36,864 nucleotides of DNA from DATBRV01 sp036560145 (GTDB lineage: Bacteria; Myxococcota_A; UBA9160; SMWR01). The notes below the pieces were generated by a model, which was given only the letters and a program-made list of their open reading frames with translations, was not told the DNA's origin and ran no database searches. This document shows, one piece after another, positions 23,902 through 34,081 of the stretch (positions are counted from its first letter, which is position 1; each line of letters starts with the position of its first letter). The position numbers and the translations under genes were made by a program. Location: NCBI GenBank assembly GCA_036560145.1, contig DATBRV010000139.1, forward strand, positions 1 through 36,864. The letters are read 5' to 3'.

Positions 23902-24915
23902 GTGAGCGATCCGCAGAGCCTCGCCGCCGACCTGCACCCGATCCCGCTGCGCGGGGTGACGCTCGAGAACAACCTGGTGCTGGCGCCGATGGCCGGCGTC
24001 TCGAACCTCCCGTTCCGATTGATCGCGCGCGAGGCGGGCGCGTCGCTCACCTTCACGGAGACGGTCTCGGCCAAGGGTCTCGTGATGGGCGGCGCCAGGA
24101 CGCGGCGCCTGCTGCGCAGCTCGCCGCGCGAAGCGCCGGTCGCCTTCCAGCTCTTCGGCTCGGAGCCCGCGGTGCTCGGCGAAGCCGCCCGCCTGCTCGC
24201 CGGCGAGGGCGCCGCCTGGCTCGACCTGAACGTCGGCTGCCCGGTCAAGAAGTTCATCCGCAACTGCGCCGGCTCGGCGCTGCTCCGCGATCTGCCGCGC
24301 GCGGCCGCCATCGTGCGCGCGATCCGCGCCGGCTTTCCCGGGACCGTCTCGGTCAAGATGCGGACCGGCTGGGACGACGCCTCGATCGTGGCGCCCGAGT
24401 TCGCGCGCATCGCGGTGGCCGAGGGCGCCGAGCTGCTCTCGGTGCACGGCCGCACGCGCGCCCAGCAGTACACCGGCCGCGCCCACCGGGGGATCATCCG
24501 CGAGGTGGTGGAAGCGGTGCCGGGCACGCCCGTGCTCGCGAACGGCGACGTCGTGACACCGCAGGATGTCTTCGAGATGCTGCGCGACACGGGCGCGGCG
24601 GGCGTGATGATCGGGCGCGGCGCGATGGGGAACCCCTGGATCTTCGAGCAGGCGCTCTCGCTGGCGCGCTCTGGCGCCGTACGGCGGCCGACCCGCCAGG
24701 AGCGACTCGCCACCATCGAGCGCCACGCGGACCTGATGGCGTCCGCCTTCGAGGACCGCGGCGCGCTGGCGGCCAACCTGAAGAAGTACGTCACGGCCTA
24801 CGCCAAGGGCCTGCCCGGCAGCGCCGCCTTCCGCGAGCGCGTGCTGCACGCGAGCGACGCCGGCGTGATGGTCGACCTGGCGCGCGAGTTCTTCGCCGGC
24901 CGCGAGGCCGCCTAG
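23902..24915 (+). CDS. dusB: tRNA-dihydrouridine synthase (DusB/NifR3 family)
   Basis: 337 residues. The flavoenzyme reduces specific uridines of tRNA to dihydrouridine. The FMN barrel begins with NLVLAPMAGVSNLPFRLIAREAGA (about 24-47). The catalytic cysteine lies in LNVGCPVKKFIRNCAGSALL, followed by SVKMRTGWDD, LSVHGRTRAQQYTG and the phosphate-binding GVMIGRGAMGNPWIF. I chose GTG 23902, 7 bases after AGGAGA. It is the first gene of dusB-ntrB-ntrC, the order long known as nifR3-ntrB-ntrC in alpha-proteobacteria. Confidence 0.95.
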   Translation: MSDPQSLAADLHPIPLRGVTLENNLVLAPMAGVSNLPFRLIAREAGASLTFTETVSAKGLVMGGARTRRLLRSSPREAPVAFQLFGSEPAVLGEAARLLAGEGAAWLDLNVGCPVKKFIRNCAGSALLRDLPRAAAIVRAIRAGFPGTVSVKMRTGWDDASIVAPEFARIAVAEGAELLSVHGRTRAQQYTGRAHRGIIREVVEAVPGTPVLANGDVVTPQDVFEMLRDTGAAGVMIGRGAMGNPWIFEQALSLARSGAVRRPTRQERLATIERHADLMASAFEDRGALAANLKKYVTAYAKGLPGSAAFRERVLHASDAGVMVDLAREFFAGREAA

Positions 24916-24917
24916 GC

Positions 24918-25994
24918 GTGGCGCGCGACCCCAAGAGCGTGCTCGACGCCGTGCTCGACGGCGTGGTCGTGCTGGACGAAGCGGGCCGCATCGAGCTCTC
25001 CAACGCGGAGGCCTGCCGCATCCTCGGCACCTCGGCCGAGGCCGCCCTCGGCCAGCCGCTCGAAAAGCTGCTGGGGCCGCGCCACGCGATCCGGACCCTC
25101 GCGCGCACCGTGCTCGAGACCGGACGCGGCGCCGCCTGGAGCGAGCTCGGCGTCGCCCAGCGCTTCGGCGGCGAGCTGATGGTGGACGCGGCCGCCTCGC
25201 CCCTGCTGGACGGCGAGAACAAAGCCGACGGCGTCGTGCTGGTGCTGCGCGACCGCACCGTCCAGATCTCGCTCCAGCAGCTCGTCTCGGAGCGCGAGAC
25301 GCTGGAGGGCTTCGGGCGAATCGCGGCCGGCGTGGCCCACGAGGTCCGGAACCCGCTGGGCGGCATCCGCGGCGCCGCCGAGATCCTGGCCGCGCGCGCC
25401 AGCGACGCCAAGACGCTCGACGCGGCGGAGCTGATCGTGCGGGAGGTCGACCGGATCGCGACGCTGGTCGACGATCTGATGGTCTTCTCGCACGGCGAAG
25501 AACTGCGGCTGGCGCCGGTGAACATCCACTTCGTGCTCGACGGCGTGCTCGACCTGCTCGCGATGGATCCCCTCGGCTCGCGGGTCCGCGTCGAGCGCCG
25601 CTTCGACCCTTCCATCCCCGAGCTGATGGCGGACAGCGATCGCCTCACGCAGGTCTTCCTCAACCTCGCGCGCAACGCCCTCCAGGCGATGGAGAAGGGC
25701 GGCGAGCTGCGGATCACCACACGCATGAGCCTCGACCACCACCTGTTCCAGGCCGGCGGCGAGCACGTCCCGACGCTGCTGGTCGAGGTGAAGGACGACG
25801 GCGCCGGGATCCCTCCCGCGCTGCTGGAGCGGCTCGCGACCCCCTTCTTCACCACCCGGCCCGGCGGCACCGGGCTGGGGCTCGCCGTCTCGCGCCATTG
25901 GATCGCGCGCCACGGCGGCACGCTGCGGCTGGAGAGCGCCCCCGGCGAGGGCACCAGCGTGCGGGTGGCGCTGCCGCTGAGGAGGGCCCCATGA
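24918..25994 (+). CDS. ntrB: NtrB-type nitrogen-sensing histidine kinase
   Basis: 358 residues, soluble. A PAS domain (about 8-115: VLDAVLDGVVVLDEAGRIELSNAEA) is followed by a HisKA domain with phospho-acceptor His141 in GVAHEVRNPLGGIRGAAEIL. The ATPase part shows the N-box FLNLARNALQAM, DDGAGIPP, FFTTRPGGTGLGLAVS and the final G box. The layout and the HEVRNPLGGIRGAA sequence are those of NtrB/GlnL, which phosphorylates NtrC according to nitrogen supply. The GTG start is 2 bp after dusB, and the last bases overlap the ntrC ATG (ATGA). Confidence 0.92.
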   Translation: MARDPKSVLDAVLDGVVVLDEAGRIELSNAEACRILGTSAEAALGQPLEKLLGPRHAIRTLARTVLETGRGAAWSELGVAQRFGGELMVDAAASPLLDGENKADGVVLVLRDRTVQISLQQLVSERETLEGFGRIAAGVAHEVRNPLGGIRGAAEILAARASDAKTLDAAELIVREVDRIATLVDDLMVFSHGEELRLAPVNIHFVLDGVLDLLAMDPLGSRVRVERRFDPSIPELMADSDRLTQVFLNLARNALQAMEKGGELRITTRMSLDHHLFQAGGEHVPTLLVEVKDDGAGIPPALLERLATPFFTTRPGGTGLGLAVSRHWIARHGGTLRLESAPGEGTSVRVALPLRRAP

Positions 25995-27430
25995 CTTCGA
26001 CGCCTTCGCCCGCCGCCCGCGTGTTGGTCGCCGACGACGAGCCCTCGATCCGCTACGTGCTGCGCGAGACGCTCGAGGCCGAGGGCTACGAGGTGACGGA
26101 CGTCGACAACGGCGAGGCCGCGCTGGCGGCGCTGGCCGAGGCGCCGCACCAGCTCGCCTTCCTCGACATCCGGATGCCCGGGCCCAGCGGCCTCGAGCTG
26201 CTCGAGCGGCTACAGGCGCTCGGCAGCGAGACCGCGGTCGTGATCATCACGGCGCAGAACACCTTCGAGAACGCCGTCGAGGCCATGAAGCGCGGCGCGC
26301 TCGATTACCTGGTGAAGCCCTTCAGCGTGGCCGAGGTGAAGGCGCTCGCGGCCAAGGCCGTGCGCACGCGCGCGCTGGAGCGCGAGGTGCACGCGCTGCG
26401 GCGCGAAGTGGGACGACGCACGGTGCCGGGCGACCGGCTGGTGGGGCGCAGCCCCGAGCTGCTCGAAATCTTCAAGACGGTGGGAAAGATCGCCGCGCGC
26501 GACGTCTCGGTGCTGATCACGGGCGAGAGCGGAACCGGCAAGGAGCTGGTGGCCCGGGCGATCCACGCGGCGAGCATGCGGGCCGAGGCCCCCTTCGTCG
26601 CCATCAACACCGCCGCGATTCCGCGCGAGCTGCTGGAGAGCGAGCTCTTCGGCCACGAGCGCGGCTCCTTCACGGGCGCGGTGGCGGCGCGCACCGGGCG
26701 CTTCCGCGAGGCCCACCGCGGAACCCTCTTCCTCGACGAGATCGGCGACATGCCCGTCGACCTCCAGGCCAAGCTGCTGCGCGTGCTTCAGAGCGGCGAG
26801 GTGACGCCGGTCGGGGCGAGCGAATCCGAGCAGGTCGACGTGCGCATCATCGCAGCGACGCATCGCGATCTCGACGCCGCCGTGCGCGAGGGCCGCTTCC
26901 GCGAAGACCTGCTCTACCGCCTGCGCGTGGTGCCGCTCCAGATCCCGCCGTTGCGCGAGCGGCGCGACGACATCGCGCTGCTCGCCGAGCACTTCGTCTC
27001 GCGCTACGCGGAGGAGCTCGGGACCGGGCGGCGCTACTTCACGCCCGCCGCGCTCGCGCACCTGGAGGCGCACGACTGGCCCGGCAATGTGCGCGAGCTG
27101 GAGAACTCGATCAAGCGGGCGCTGGTGCTCTCCTCCGGCGAAGTGCTGACCCCCGAGGATTTCGCGTTCCTGGTAGCGGCGCCCGCGGCCGCGGCGGGCG
27201 GCGGCGACCTGCTCGCCCTGGTCGAGCGCGAGGTCGCCGCGGCGCTCGAGTCGGGCGCGGAGGACGTCCACCGCAAGATCCTGGAGCGGGTGGAGAAGCC
27301 GCTGCTGGAGGCGGTACTGGCGCACACCGACGGCAACCAGATCCGCGCGGCCGCCATCCTCGGCATCAACCGCAATACGCTGCGCAAGAAGATCGTCGAG
27401 CTCGGGATTCCCCTGCCGGGGCGGCATTGA
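25991..27430 (+). CDS. ntrC: NtrC-type sigma-54 response regulator
   Basis: 479 residues: receiver domain (about 10-125, phosphorylated Asp59 in FLDIRMP), AAA+ domain (about 155-390) and Fis-type DNA-binding helix-turn-helix (about 435-472, NQIRAAAILGINRNTLRKKI). Walker A is GESGTGKE (178-185) and Walker B is GTLFLDEIGDMP. The sigma-54 contact loop reads GSFTGA (225-230) instead of the common GAFTGA; the FTGA core is kept. Arginine-rich DLLYRLRVVPLQIPPLRERRDD and DWPGNVRELEN are typical. An AGGAGGG ribosome site precedes the ATG. The ntrB partner directly upstream makes the NtrC assignment better than a generic regulator call. Confidence 0.92.
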   Translation: MTSTPSPAARVLVADDEPSIRYVLRETLEAEGYEVTDVDNGEAALAALAEAPHQLAFLDIRMPGPSGLELLERLQALGSETAVVIITAQNTFENAVEAMKRGALDYLVKPFSVAEVKALAAKAVRTRALEREVHALRREVGRRTVPGDRLVGRSPELLEIFKTVGKIAARDVSVLITGESGTGKELVARAIHAASMRAEAPFVAINTAAIPRELLESELFGHERGSFTGAVAARTGRFREAHRGTLFLDEIGDMPVDLQAKLLRVLQSGEVTPVGASESEQVDVRIIAATHRDLDAAVREGRFREDLLYRLRVVPLQIPPLRERRDDIALLAEHFVSRYAEELGTGRRYFTPAALAHLEAHDWPGNVRELENSIKRALVLSSGEVLTPEDFAFLVAAPAAAAGGGDLLALVEREVAAALESGAEDVHRKILERVEKPLLEAVLAHTDGNQIRAAAILGINRNTLRKKIVELGIPLPGRH

Positions 27431-28086
27431 CGCGGCGCGCGTCCGCGGACCGCCTGTCCGGTCTGCACGTGCTCGCCGACGCTTCTCCGCGTTGGGCCCA
27501 CTCGCCGGTGGCGCAGGCGCGCGCCGCCTGCGCGGGCGGCGCCAGCGCCGTGCAGCTGCGCGCCAAGCTCGCGCCCGACCGGGACCTGCTCGCCTGGGCC
27601 GCCGAGATCCGAGCGCTCACCGAAGACGCGGGCGCGCTATTCCTGGTCAACGATCGCTTCGACCTGGCGCTGGCCGCCGGCGCCGACGGCGCGCACCTCG
27701 GCCAGGACGATCTCCCGCCCGCCCGCGTCCCGCCCGCGGCGCGCGAGCGGCTGCTGCTCGGCTTTTCAACGCATACGCTCGAGCAGGCGGCCGCCGCCCG
27801 GCGCGAGCCGGTCGATTACGTCGCCTTCGGGCCCGTCTTCGGGACGAGCTCGAAGGACTCGCCGTGGGGACCGCGCGGGCTCGCTCAGCTCGCGGAGGTG
27901 GTGCGCAGCGTGCGCCCGCTCCCGGTGGTCGCGATCGGCGGCATCGACGCCAGCAACGCCGCCAGCGTGCGCGTGGCCGGCGCGGCGGGCTTCGCCGTGA
28001 TCTCCGCCGTGGCGGGCGCCCGCGAGCCGGAGGCCGCCACCCGCGCGCTGGTCGCGGCCTGGCGCGAAGGGGCGGCGGGGGCGTGA
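27427..28086 (+). CDS. thiE: Thiamine-phosphate synthase
   Basis: 219 residues, normal length. The TIM-barrel enzyme couples the pyrimidine and thiazole moieties to thiamine phosphate. Visible motifs are AVQLRAK (about 39-45), FLVNDRFDLALAAGADGAHLGQDDLP (about 72-97), FGPVFGTSSKDSPWGPRGL (a variant of GPIFxTxTK with the lysine kept) and VVAIGGIDASN. The start is probably TTG 27427, which overlaps the ntrC stop (TTGA); the next possible start would cut into the first strand. No other thi gene is seen. Coupling to ntrC is unusual. Confidence 0.9.
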   Translation: MTRRASADRLSGLHVLADASPRWAHSPVAQARAACAGGASAVQLRAKLAPDRDLLAWAAEIRALTEDAGALFLVNDRFDLALAAGADGAHLGQDDLPPARVPPAARERLLLGFSTHTLEQAAAARREPVDYVAFGPVFGTSSKDSPWGPRGLAQLAEVVRSVRPLPVVAIGGIDASNAASVRVAGAAGFAVISAVAGAREPEAATRALVAAWREGAAGA

Positions 28087-29315
28087 GCGACGCGGGGCTG
28101 CGCGCCTGCTCGGCCGCGGGGCTGCTCGTGATGCTGGCGATCGCCTGGGCCTTCTCGCTCGACCGGCGGCGCGTGCCCTGGCGCGTGGTCGGCTGGGGCC
28201 TCGGGCTCCAGCTGGGGCTCGGCGTCGTACTGCTCGAGACCCCCGTCGGCAGGTTCTTCTTCGCCGCCATGAACGGGCTGGTGTCGGCGCTGGGAGCCTA
28301 CACCGACGTGGGATCCCGCTTCGTGTTCGGGTCGCTCCTCGATACCGGCTTCTCCTTCGCCCTGAACGTGCTCCCGGTGATCGTGTTCATGGGCAGCGTC
28401 TTCGCCGTTCTCTACCACCTGGGGGTGATGCAGCGGGTGGTGAACCTGCTCGCGGCGGCGCTCGGCCGCACGCTCGGCACCTCGGGCGCCGAGAGCGTGG
28501 CGGCGGTCGCCAACGTGTTCCTCGGCATGACGGAGTCCGCGCTGGTGGTGCGCCCCTATCTCGAGCGCATGACGCGCTCCGAGATGTTCTGTTTGATGAC
28601 CGTCGGCATGTCGGGCGTGGCCGGCTCGGTGCTGGTCGCGTACGTCGGCATGCTCGGCGGCGGGGACTACGCGGGGCATCTGGCGACCGCGAGCCTGCTC
28701 TCGGCGCCGGCGGGAATCCTGATCGCGAAGCTGATGGTGCCGGAGACGCAGGCGCCCGAGACCCGCCCGGGGGGACACGCCGTCGTCGCGCGCACGACGG
28801 TGAACGTATTCGACGCCGCCGCCGAGGGAGCGGCGAGCGGCCTGCGGCTGGCCGCCTACGTCGGCGCGCTGCTGGTCGCGTTCGTCGCGTTCATCGCGAT
28901 GGCGAACGACGCCTGCGCCTGGGTGGGAGGCTGGTTCGGCGCCGAGCAGCTCACGCTCCAGGACCTGCTCGGCTTCGCGCTCGCGCCCCTCGCGCTCGCG
29001 ATGGGCATCGCCTGGCAGGACGCCGCGCAGGTCGGCGGCCTGCTCGGGATCAAGACCGTGCTGAACGAGTTCATCGCCTACCAGCAGCTCGGAGAGCTGG
29101 TGCGCGCCGGCGCGCTCACGCCGCGTTCGGCGGTGATCGCCTCCTACGCCCTTTGTGGCTTCGCCAACTTCGGCTCGCTCGCGATCCTGCTGGGAGGGCT
29201 CGCCGGACTCGCCCCCACGCGGCGCGCCGACGTGGCGCAGCTGGGGCTGCGCTCGATCCTGGCGGGCTCGCTCGCCACCTTCATGACGGCCTGCGTGGCA
29301 GGACTCCTGCTCTAG
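28083..29315 (+). CDS. Concentrative nucleoside transporter (CNT/NupC family)
   Basis: 410 residues with about nine to ten hydrophobic spans. CNT signatures are present: WRVVGWGLGLQLGLGVVLLETPVGR near the start, LPVIVFMGSVFAVLYHLGVMQ, GTSGAESVAAVANVFLGMTESALVVRPYL (about 136-164, the nucleoside-binding G-x-S-x-x-E-S... core), GVAGSVLVAYV and the C-terminal NEFIAYQQL...YALCGFANFGSLAI. It takes up nucleosides with Na+ or H+. The start is GTG in a GTGA overlap with thiE. It could supply nitrogen and carbon from nucleosides, which would suit an NtrC-controlled operon. Its stop shares CTAG with the convergent sirB1 gene. Confidence 0.92.
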   Translation: MSDAGLRACSAAGLLVMLAIAWAFSLDRRRVPWRVVGWGLGLQLGLGVVLLETPVGRFFFAAMNGLVSALGAYTDVGSRFVFGSLLDTGFSFALNVLPVIVFMGSVFAVLYHLGVMQRVVNLLAAALGRTLGTSGAESVAAVANVFLGMTESALVVRPYLERMTRSEMFCLMTVGMSGVAGSVLVAYVGMLGGGDYAGHLATASLLSAPAGILIAKLMVPETQAPETRPGGHAVVARTTVNVFDAAAEGAASGLRLAAYVGALLVAFVAFIAMANDACAWVGGWFGAEQLTLQDLLGFALAPLALAMGIAWQDAAQVGGLLGIKTVLNEFIAYQQLGELVRAGALTPRSAVIASYALCGFANFGSLAILLGGLAGLAPTRRADVAQLGLRSILAGSLATFMTACVAGLLL

Positions 29316-30172
29316 TGCAGATGTCGTAGCCGCGGGCGCAGCGAGGCGAGCCGCTCGCGCACCGCGGCCGCGGATTCGTCGTCGGGGGCGATCTCGAGGA
29401 AGCGCTCCAGATCGGCCGCCGCGGCGCCGAAGCACTCGAGCTTCTCGTAGACGAGGCCGCGATCCCGCAGCTCGTGCGGAGCGTCCGGCTCCACCAGCAG
29501 GATCCGCTCGCAGCAGGCGAGCGCACGCCCGAAATCCGCCGAGCGGACGTAGAGCACCTTCAGGTTGCCGAGCAGGCGGACCAGGATCTCGCGCGCCGAG
29601 GCCTTGCGCAGGTGCAGCTCGGGGCGCAGCTGCGCCGCCGCGCCCAGCACCGCCGCCAGCCGGAGCTGGCACTCCTCGCGCGTGAGCACGGTTCCGAAGA
29701 AGGCGTCGACGACGATCGGGCCCGGCTGGCCCGGCTCGCCGAGCTTGACCAGGAAGTGGCCCGGGAAACCGACGCCGTCGACCGCCACGCCGGCGCGGCG
29801 CGCCACCTCCATGTAGACCAGCGAGAGCGTGATCGGGATGCCCGCGCAGCGGTCGAGCACCTCGTTCAGGAAGCTGTTGCGCGGATCCTCGTAGTGCTCG
29901 CGGTTGCCGGCGAAGCCCCGCTCGGCGAACAGGAACCGGTTGAGCACGGAGACGCGCTCGGCGGCGCTGTGCGCCCCCTCCAACCGGGGCGCGACCTCGC
30001 GCGCCAGCGCGTCGAGGCGGTCCAGATAATGGGCGACGTCGAGGGACGGATACTCCTCGGCGGCGATCAGCAGGGCCGAGCGCGCCAGATCGATCCGTTC
30101 GTCGGGGCCGCGCAGGAGCTCGGCGAAGGCGTCGCGCGGGTTCCACAGCCGGGCGGCCGGGGGATCGCTCAC
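29312..30172 (-). CDS. SirB1-family protein (transglutaminase-like plus TPR)
   Basis: 286 residues. The N-terminal two thirds is the SirB1 transglutaminase-like fold: LNRFLFAERGFAGNREHYEDPRNSFLNEVLDRCAGIPITLSLVYMEVARRAGV and the conserved GVGFPGHFLVK with VVDAFFG. TPR-like helices follow (about 205-280: LGNLKVLYVRSADFGRALACCERIL and LVYEKLECFGAAAADLERFLEIAPDD). The biochemical function of the family is unclear. The start is GTG, overlapping the stop of the SnoaL-like gene by 4 bp, so the two are translationally coupled. Confidence 0.88.
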   Translation of the reverse strand: MSDPPAARLWNPRDAFAELLRGPDERIDLARSALLIAAEEYPSLDVAHYLDRLDALAREVAPRLEGAHSAAERVSVLNRFLFAERGFAGNREHYEDPRNSFLNEVLDRCAGIPITLSLVYMEVARRAGVAVDGVGFPGHFLVKLGEPGQPGPIVVDAFFGTVLTREECQLRLAAVLGAAAQLRPELHLRKASAREILVRLLGNLKVLYVRSADFGRALACCERILLVEPDAPHELRDRGLVYEKLECFGAAAADLERFLEIAPDDESAAAVRERLASLRPRLRHLH

Positions 30173-30555
30173 CGCCAGAACTCGTCGACGGCGTGCTGAT
30201 CGCGCGGGACCGCCCAGACCTCGGCGATCTGCCCGGCGTCGATGCGGAAGAGCAGGATGAAGTCCGTGTCGAGGATCCGGTTGCGCCGCATCCCGGTCAC
30301 ATGGAAGAGCACCGCCACCAGATTTCTGTTCACCAACACGTGGTCGAGGCGCGAATCGAAGCTCTCGGCGGCGTCGCCGATCGCGGCCAGATAGTTGAGT
30401 ACCGCGGCCCGGCCGCGGTAGTCGCCCGAGCGCGCTCCCCGCCCGGAAGCGTGCCAGATCAGCTGCTCGGAGCAGACCTCGCGCAGGGTGTCGACGTCGC
30501 TCGCCGAAACCGCTTCCCAGGCCACTCGCGCGAGCGTCGCGTGCTTGTGCTCCAC
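30169..30555 (-). CDS. SnoaL-like / NTF2-like protein
   Basis: 128 residues from GTG 30555 (reads MEHKHATLARVAWEAVSASD). The pattern is that of the small NTF2-like fold: an N-terminal helix, DVDTLREVCSEQLIWHASGRG, YRGRAAVLNYLAAI, then strands RLDHVLVNRNLVAVLFHVTGMR and FILLFRIDAGQIAEVWAVPRD. These proteins bind or isomerise small molecules; no function can be assigned. It lies 2 bp after the ccmD-like stop and overlaps sirB1. Confidence 0.75.
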   Translation of the reverse strand: MEHKHATLARVAWEAVSASDVDTLREVCSEQLIWHASGRGARSGDYRGRAAVLNYLAAIGDAAESFDSRLDHVLVNRNLVAVLFHVTGMRRNRILDTDFILLFRIDAGQIAEVWAVPRDQHAVDEFWR

Positions 30556-30557
30556 GC

Positions 30558-30686
30558 TCAGTTTTCCCGGGTGCCTGCGGAAAGCGGCGGGCGGCGCAGG
30601 CGCGCGCGGCGCTGCGCCTGGACGCGCAGCCCGTAGAGGGCGAGCGAGACGATCACGAGGCCGTAGGCGGCGATCACGTAGCTCAC
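30558..30686 (-). CDS. ccmD: CcmD-like small membrane protein
   Basis: 42 residues, starting with GTG 30686 and reading MSYVIAAYGLVIVSLALYG, then LRVQAQRRARLRRPP. The Y-V-x-x-A-Y-G start, single membrane span and basic cytosolic tail are those of CcmD, the small subunit that helps release heme-loaded CcmE from the CcmABC exporter in cytochrome c maturation. A GAGG ribosome site lies 5 bases before the GTG. The next gene starts 2 bp after its stop. No other ccm gene is in the window, which is odd, since ccmD normally follows ccmC. At this length similarity is weak proof. Confidence 0.6.
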   Translation of the reverse strand: MSYVIAAYGLVIVSLALYGLRVQAQRRARLRRPPLSAGTREN

Positions 30687-30738
30687 GGGATCCTCGGGGC
30701 GCGCACGCGCCGTCAGGATTCTCCGCCAGGAGCGGTGC

Positions 30739-30761
30739 CCCGCGCAACCGCGGTGCGCGGG
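30739..30761. promoter_or_regulatory. 8-7-8 palindrome in the divergent ccmD / acetoacetyl-CoA synthetase gap
   Basis: CCCGCGCA (30739-30746) and TGCGCGGG (30754-30761) are perfect inverted repeats around ACCGCGG. They lie 53 bp right of the ccmD-like start and 52 bp left of the acetoacetyl-CoA synthetase start, almost exactly central in the 126-bp gap. This could be an operator for both directions or just a GC-rich hairpin. Confidence 0.35.
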
Positions 30762-30812
30762 CTGGAGCGCGGCCCTAAGCTTGTTCTAGGTCTGGTGATC
30801 GCCGAGGCGCCC

Positions 30813-32761
<1,949 letters not shown>

Positions 32762-32765
<4 letters not shown>

Positions 32766-34081
32766 ACGCTCGGATCCTCGACGGAAGCTTCTGGACGGGG
32801 CCGCCCGCGGACCCGCAGCCGCCGCTCGAGGGCGAGGCGAAGGCCGACGTCGTCGTGATCGGCGGCGGATTCACGGGCCTCGCGACGGCGCTCGCGCTGC
32901 GCGGCGCCGGCGTCGACGTCGCGATCCTCGAGCGGGAGTTCTGCGGCGCGGGCGCAAGCGGGCGCAACGCCGGGCACCTGACGCCCACCATCGGCAAGGA
33001 CCTGCCGACGCTGGTGCGCTTCTTCGGAGAAGCGCGTGCGGCAGCGCTCGCGCGCTTCGCCGATCGCGCCGTCGGCTGCGCCGAGGATCTCTTCCGGCAG
33101 CACGGAATCGACTGCGACTACGTCGCCTCCGGGAACCTGCTCGCCGGGCTCCATCCCCGCCAGCGCGATCGACTGGCGCGCGCCGCGGAAACAGCGGCGC
33201 GGCTGGGCGCGAAGGTGGCGTTCCTCGACGAAGCCGAGGTCCGACGCCGCGACCTGCCGGGCTGCGTGCGCTTCGGCGTGCTCGAGGAGCGGGGCGGAAC
33301 GCTCGATCCGGGCAAGCTGGTGCGGGGCCTGCGCGCAGCCGCGCTCGCCGCCGGCTGCCGGATCCACGAAGGGAGCGAGGTCCGGGCGATCCGCGAGGGG
33401 CGCACGCCGCACGTCGAGACCGATCGCGGAAGCCTGCGCGCGGAGCGCGTGGTGGTCGCGACGAACGCCTACACACCCGTGACACTGCGCTGGCTGCGCA
33501 GCCGCGTGGTGCCGCTGCGCGTCACGCTCTTCGCAACCCACCCCCTCTCGGCCGCGCAGCGCGAGCGGCTCGGCTGGCCGGGCCGCGAGGGCCTCTACAC
33601 CGCTCACGAGGTGCTCGAGAGCTGGCGTCTGACGGCCGACGGCCGGCTGCTGGGAGGCTCGCGCTGGGTTCGCTACGGGTTCGGAAGCGCGCTCGCAACC
33701 GCCGCGCCGCCGCGCCTGCGCGAGCGGTTCGCCGGCCTGCTGGCGCAGCGATTTCCGGGGCTCGACGCAAGACTCGACGTCTTCTGGGGCGGCTGGATCG
33801 GCACCACCCTCGATTTCCTGCCGCTGCTCGGTGTACGCGGCCAGCCCGCGAACCTGCACTACGGACTCGCCTACAACGGCCACGGCATCGCGCAGGCCTG
33901 TTCGCTCGGCCACGTGCTCGCCGAGACGCTGCTGGGGCGCGAGTGCGAAGAGACGGCCCTGCTGGCGCGCCGCGGCATCTGGCTACCCCCCGAGCCGCTG
34001 CGTTGGCTGCTCGCCCGCGGGATCCTCGGCTCGCTCGAGCTCGTCGACGCGCTGACCGACCGGGCGATCCGCCGGCTCTAG
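32762..34081 (+). CDS. FAD-dependent amino-acid/amine oxidoreductase (DAO superfamily, PuuB/OrdL-like)
   Basis: 439 residues. The FAD-binding Rossmann motif VVVIGGGFTGLATALALRGAGVDVAILER (about 30-58) is followed by GAGASGRNAGHLTPTIG, the second flavin-contacting stretch typical of gamma-glutamylputrescine oxidase and its relatives. VVVATNAYTP, and near the end WGGWIGTTLDFLPLLG with YNGHGIAQACSLGHVLAE, complete the DAO fold. The substrate is probably an amine or amino acid but cannot be told from sequence. The start overlaps the acetoacetyl-CoA synthetase stop; the stop shares CTAG with the convergent glycosyltransferase. Confidence 0.9.

Noticed and set aside
22509..24917. Long upstream extension of the ntrB reading frame
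   Set aside because: The stretch before 24918 is antisense to moeA and out of frame with dusB; ntrB begins at the GTG just after the dusB stop.
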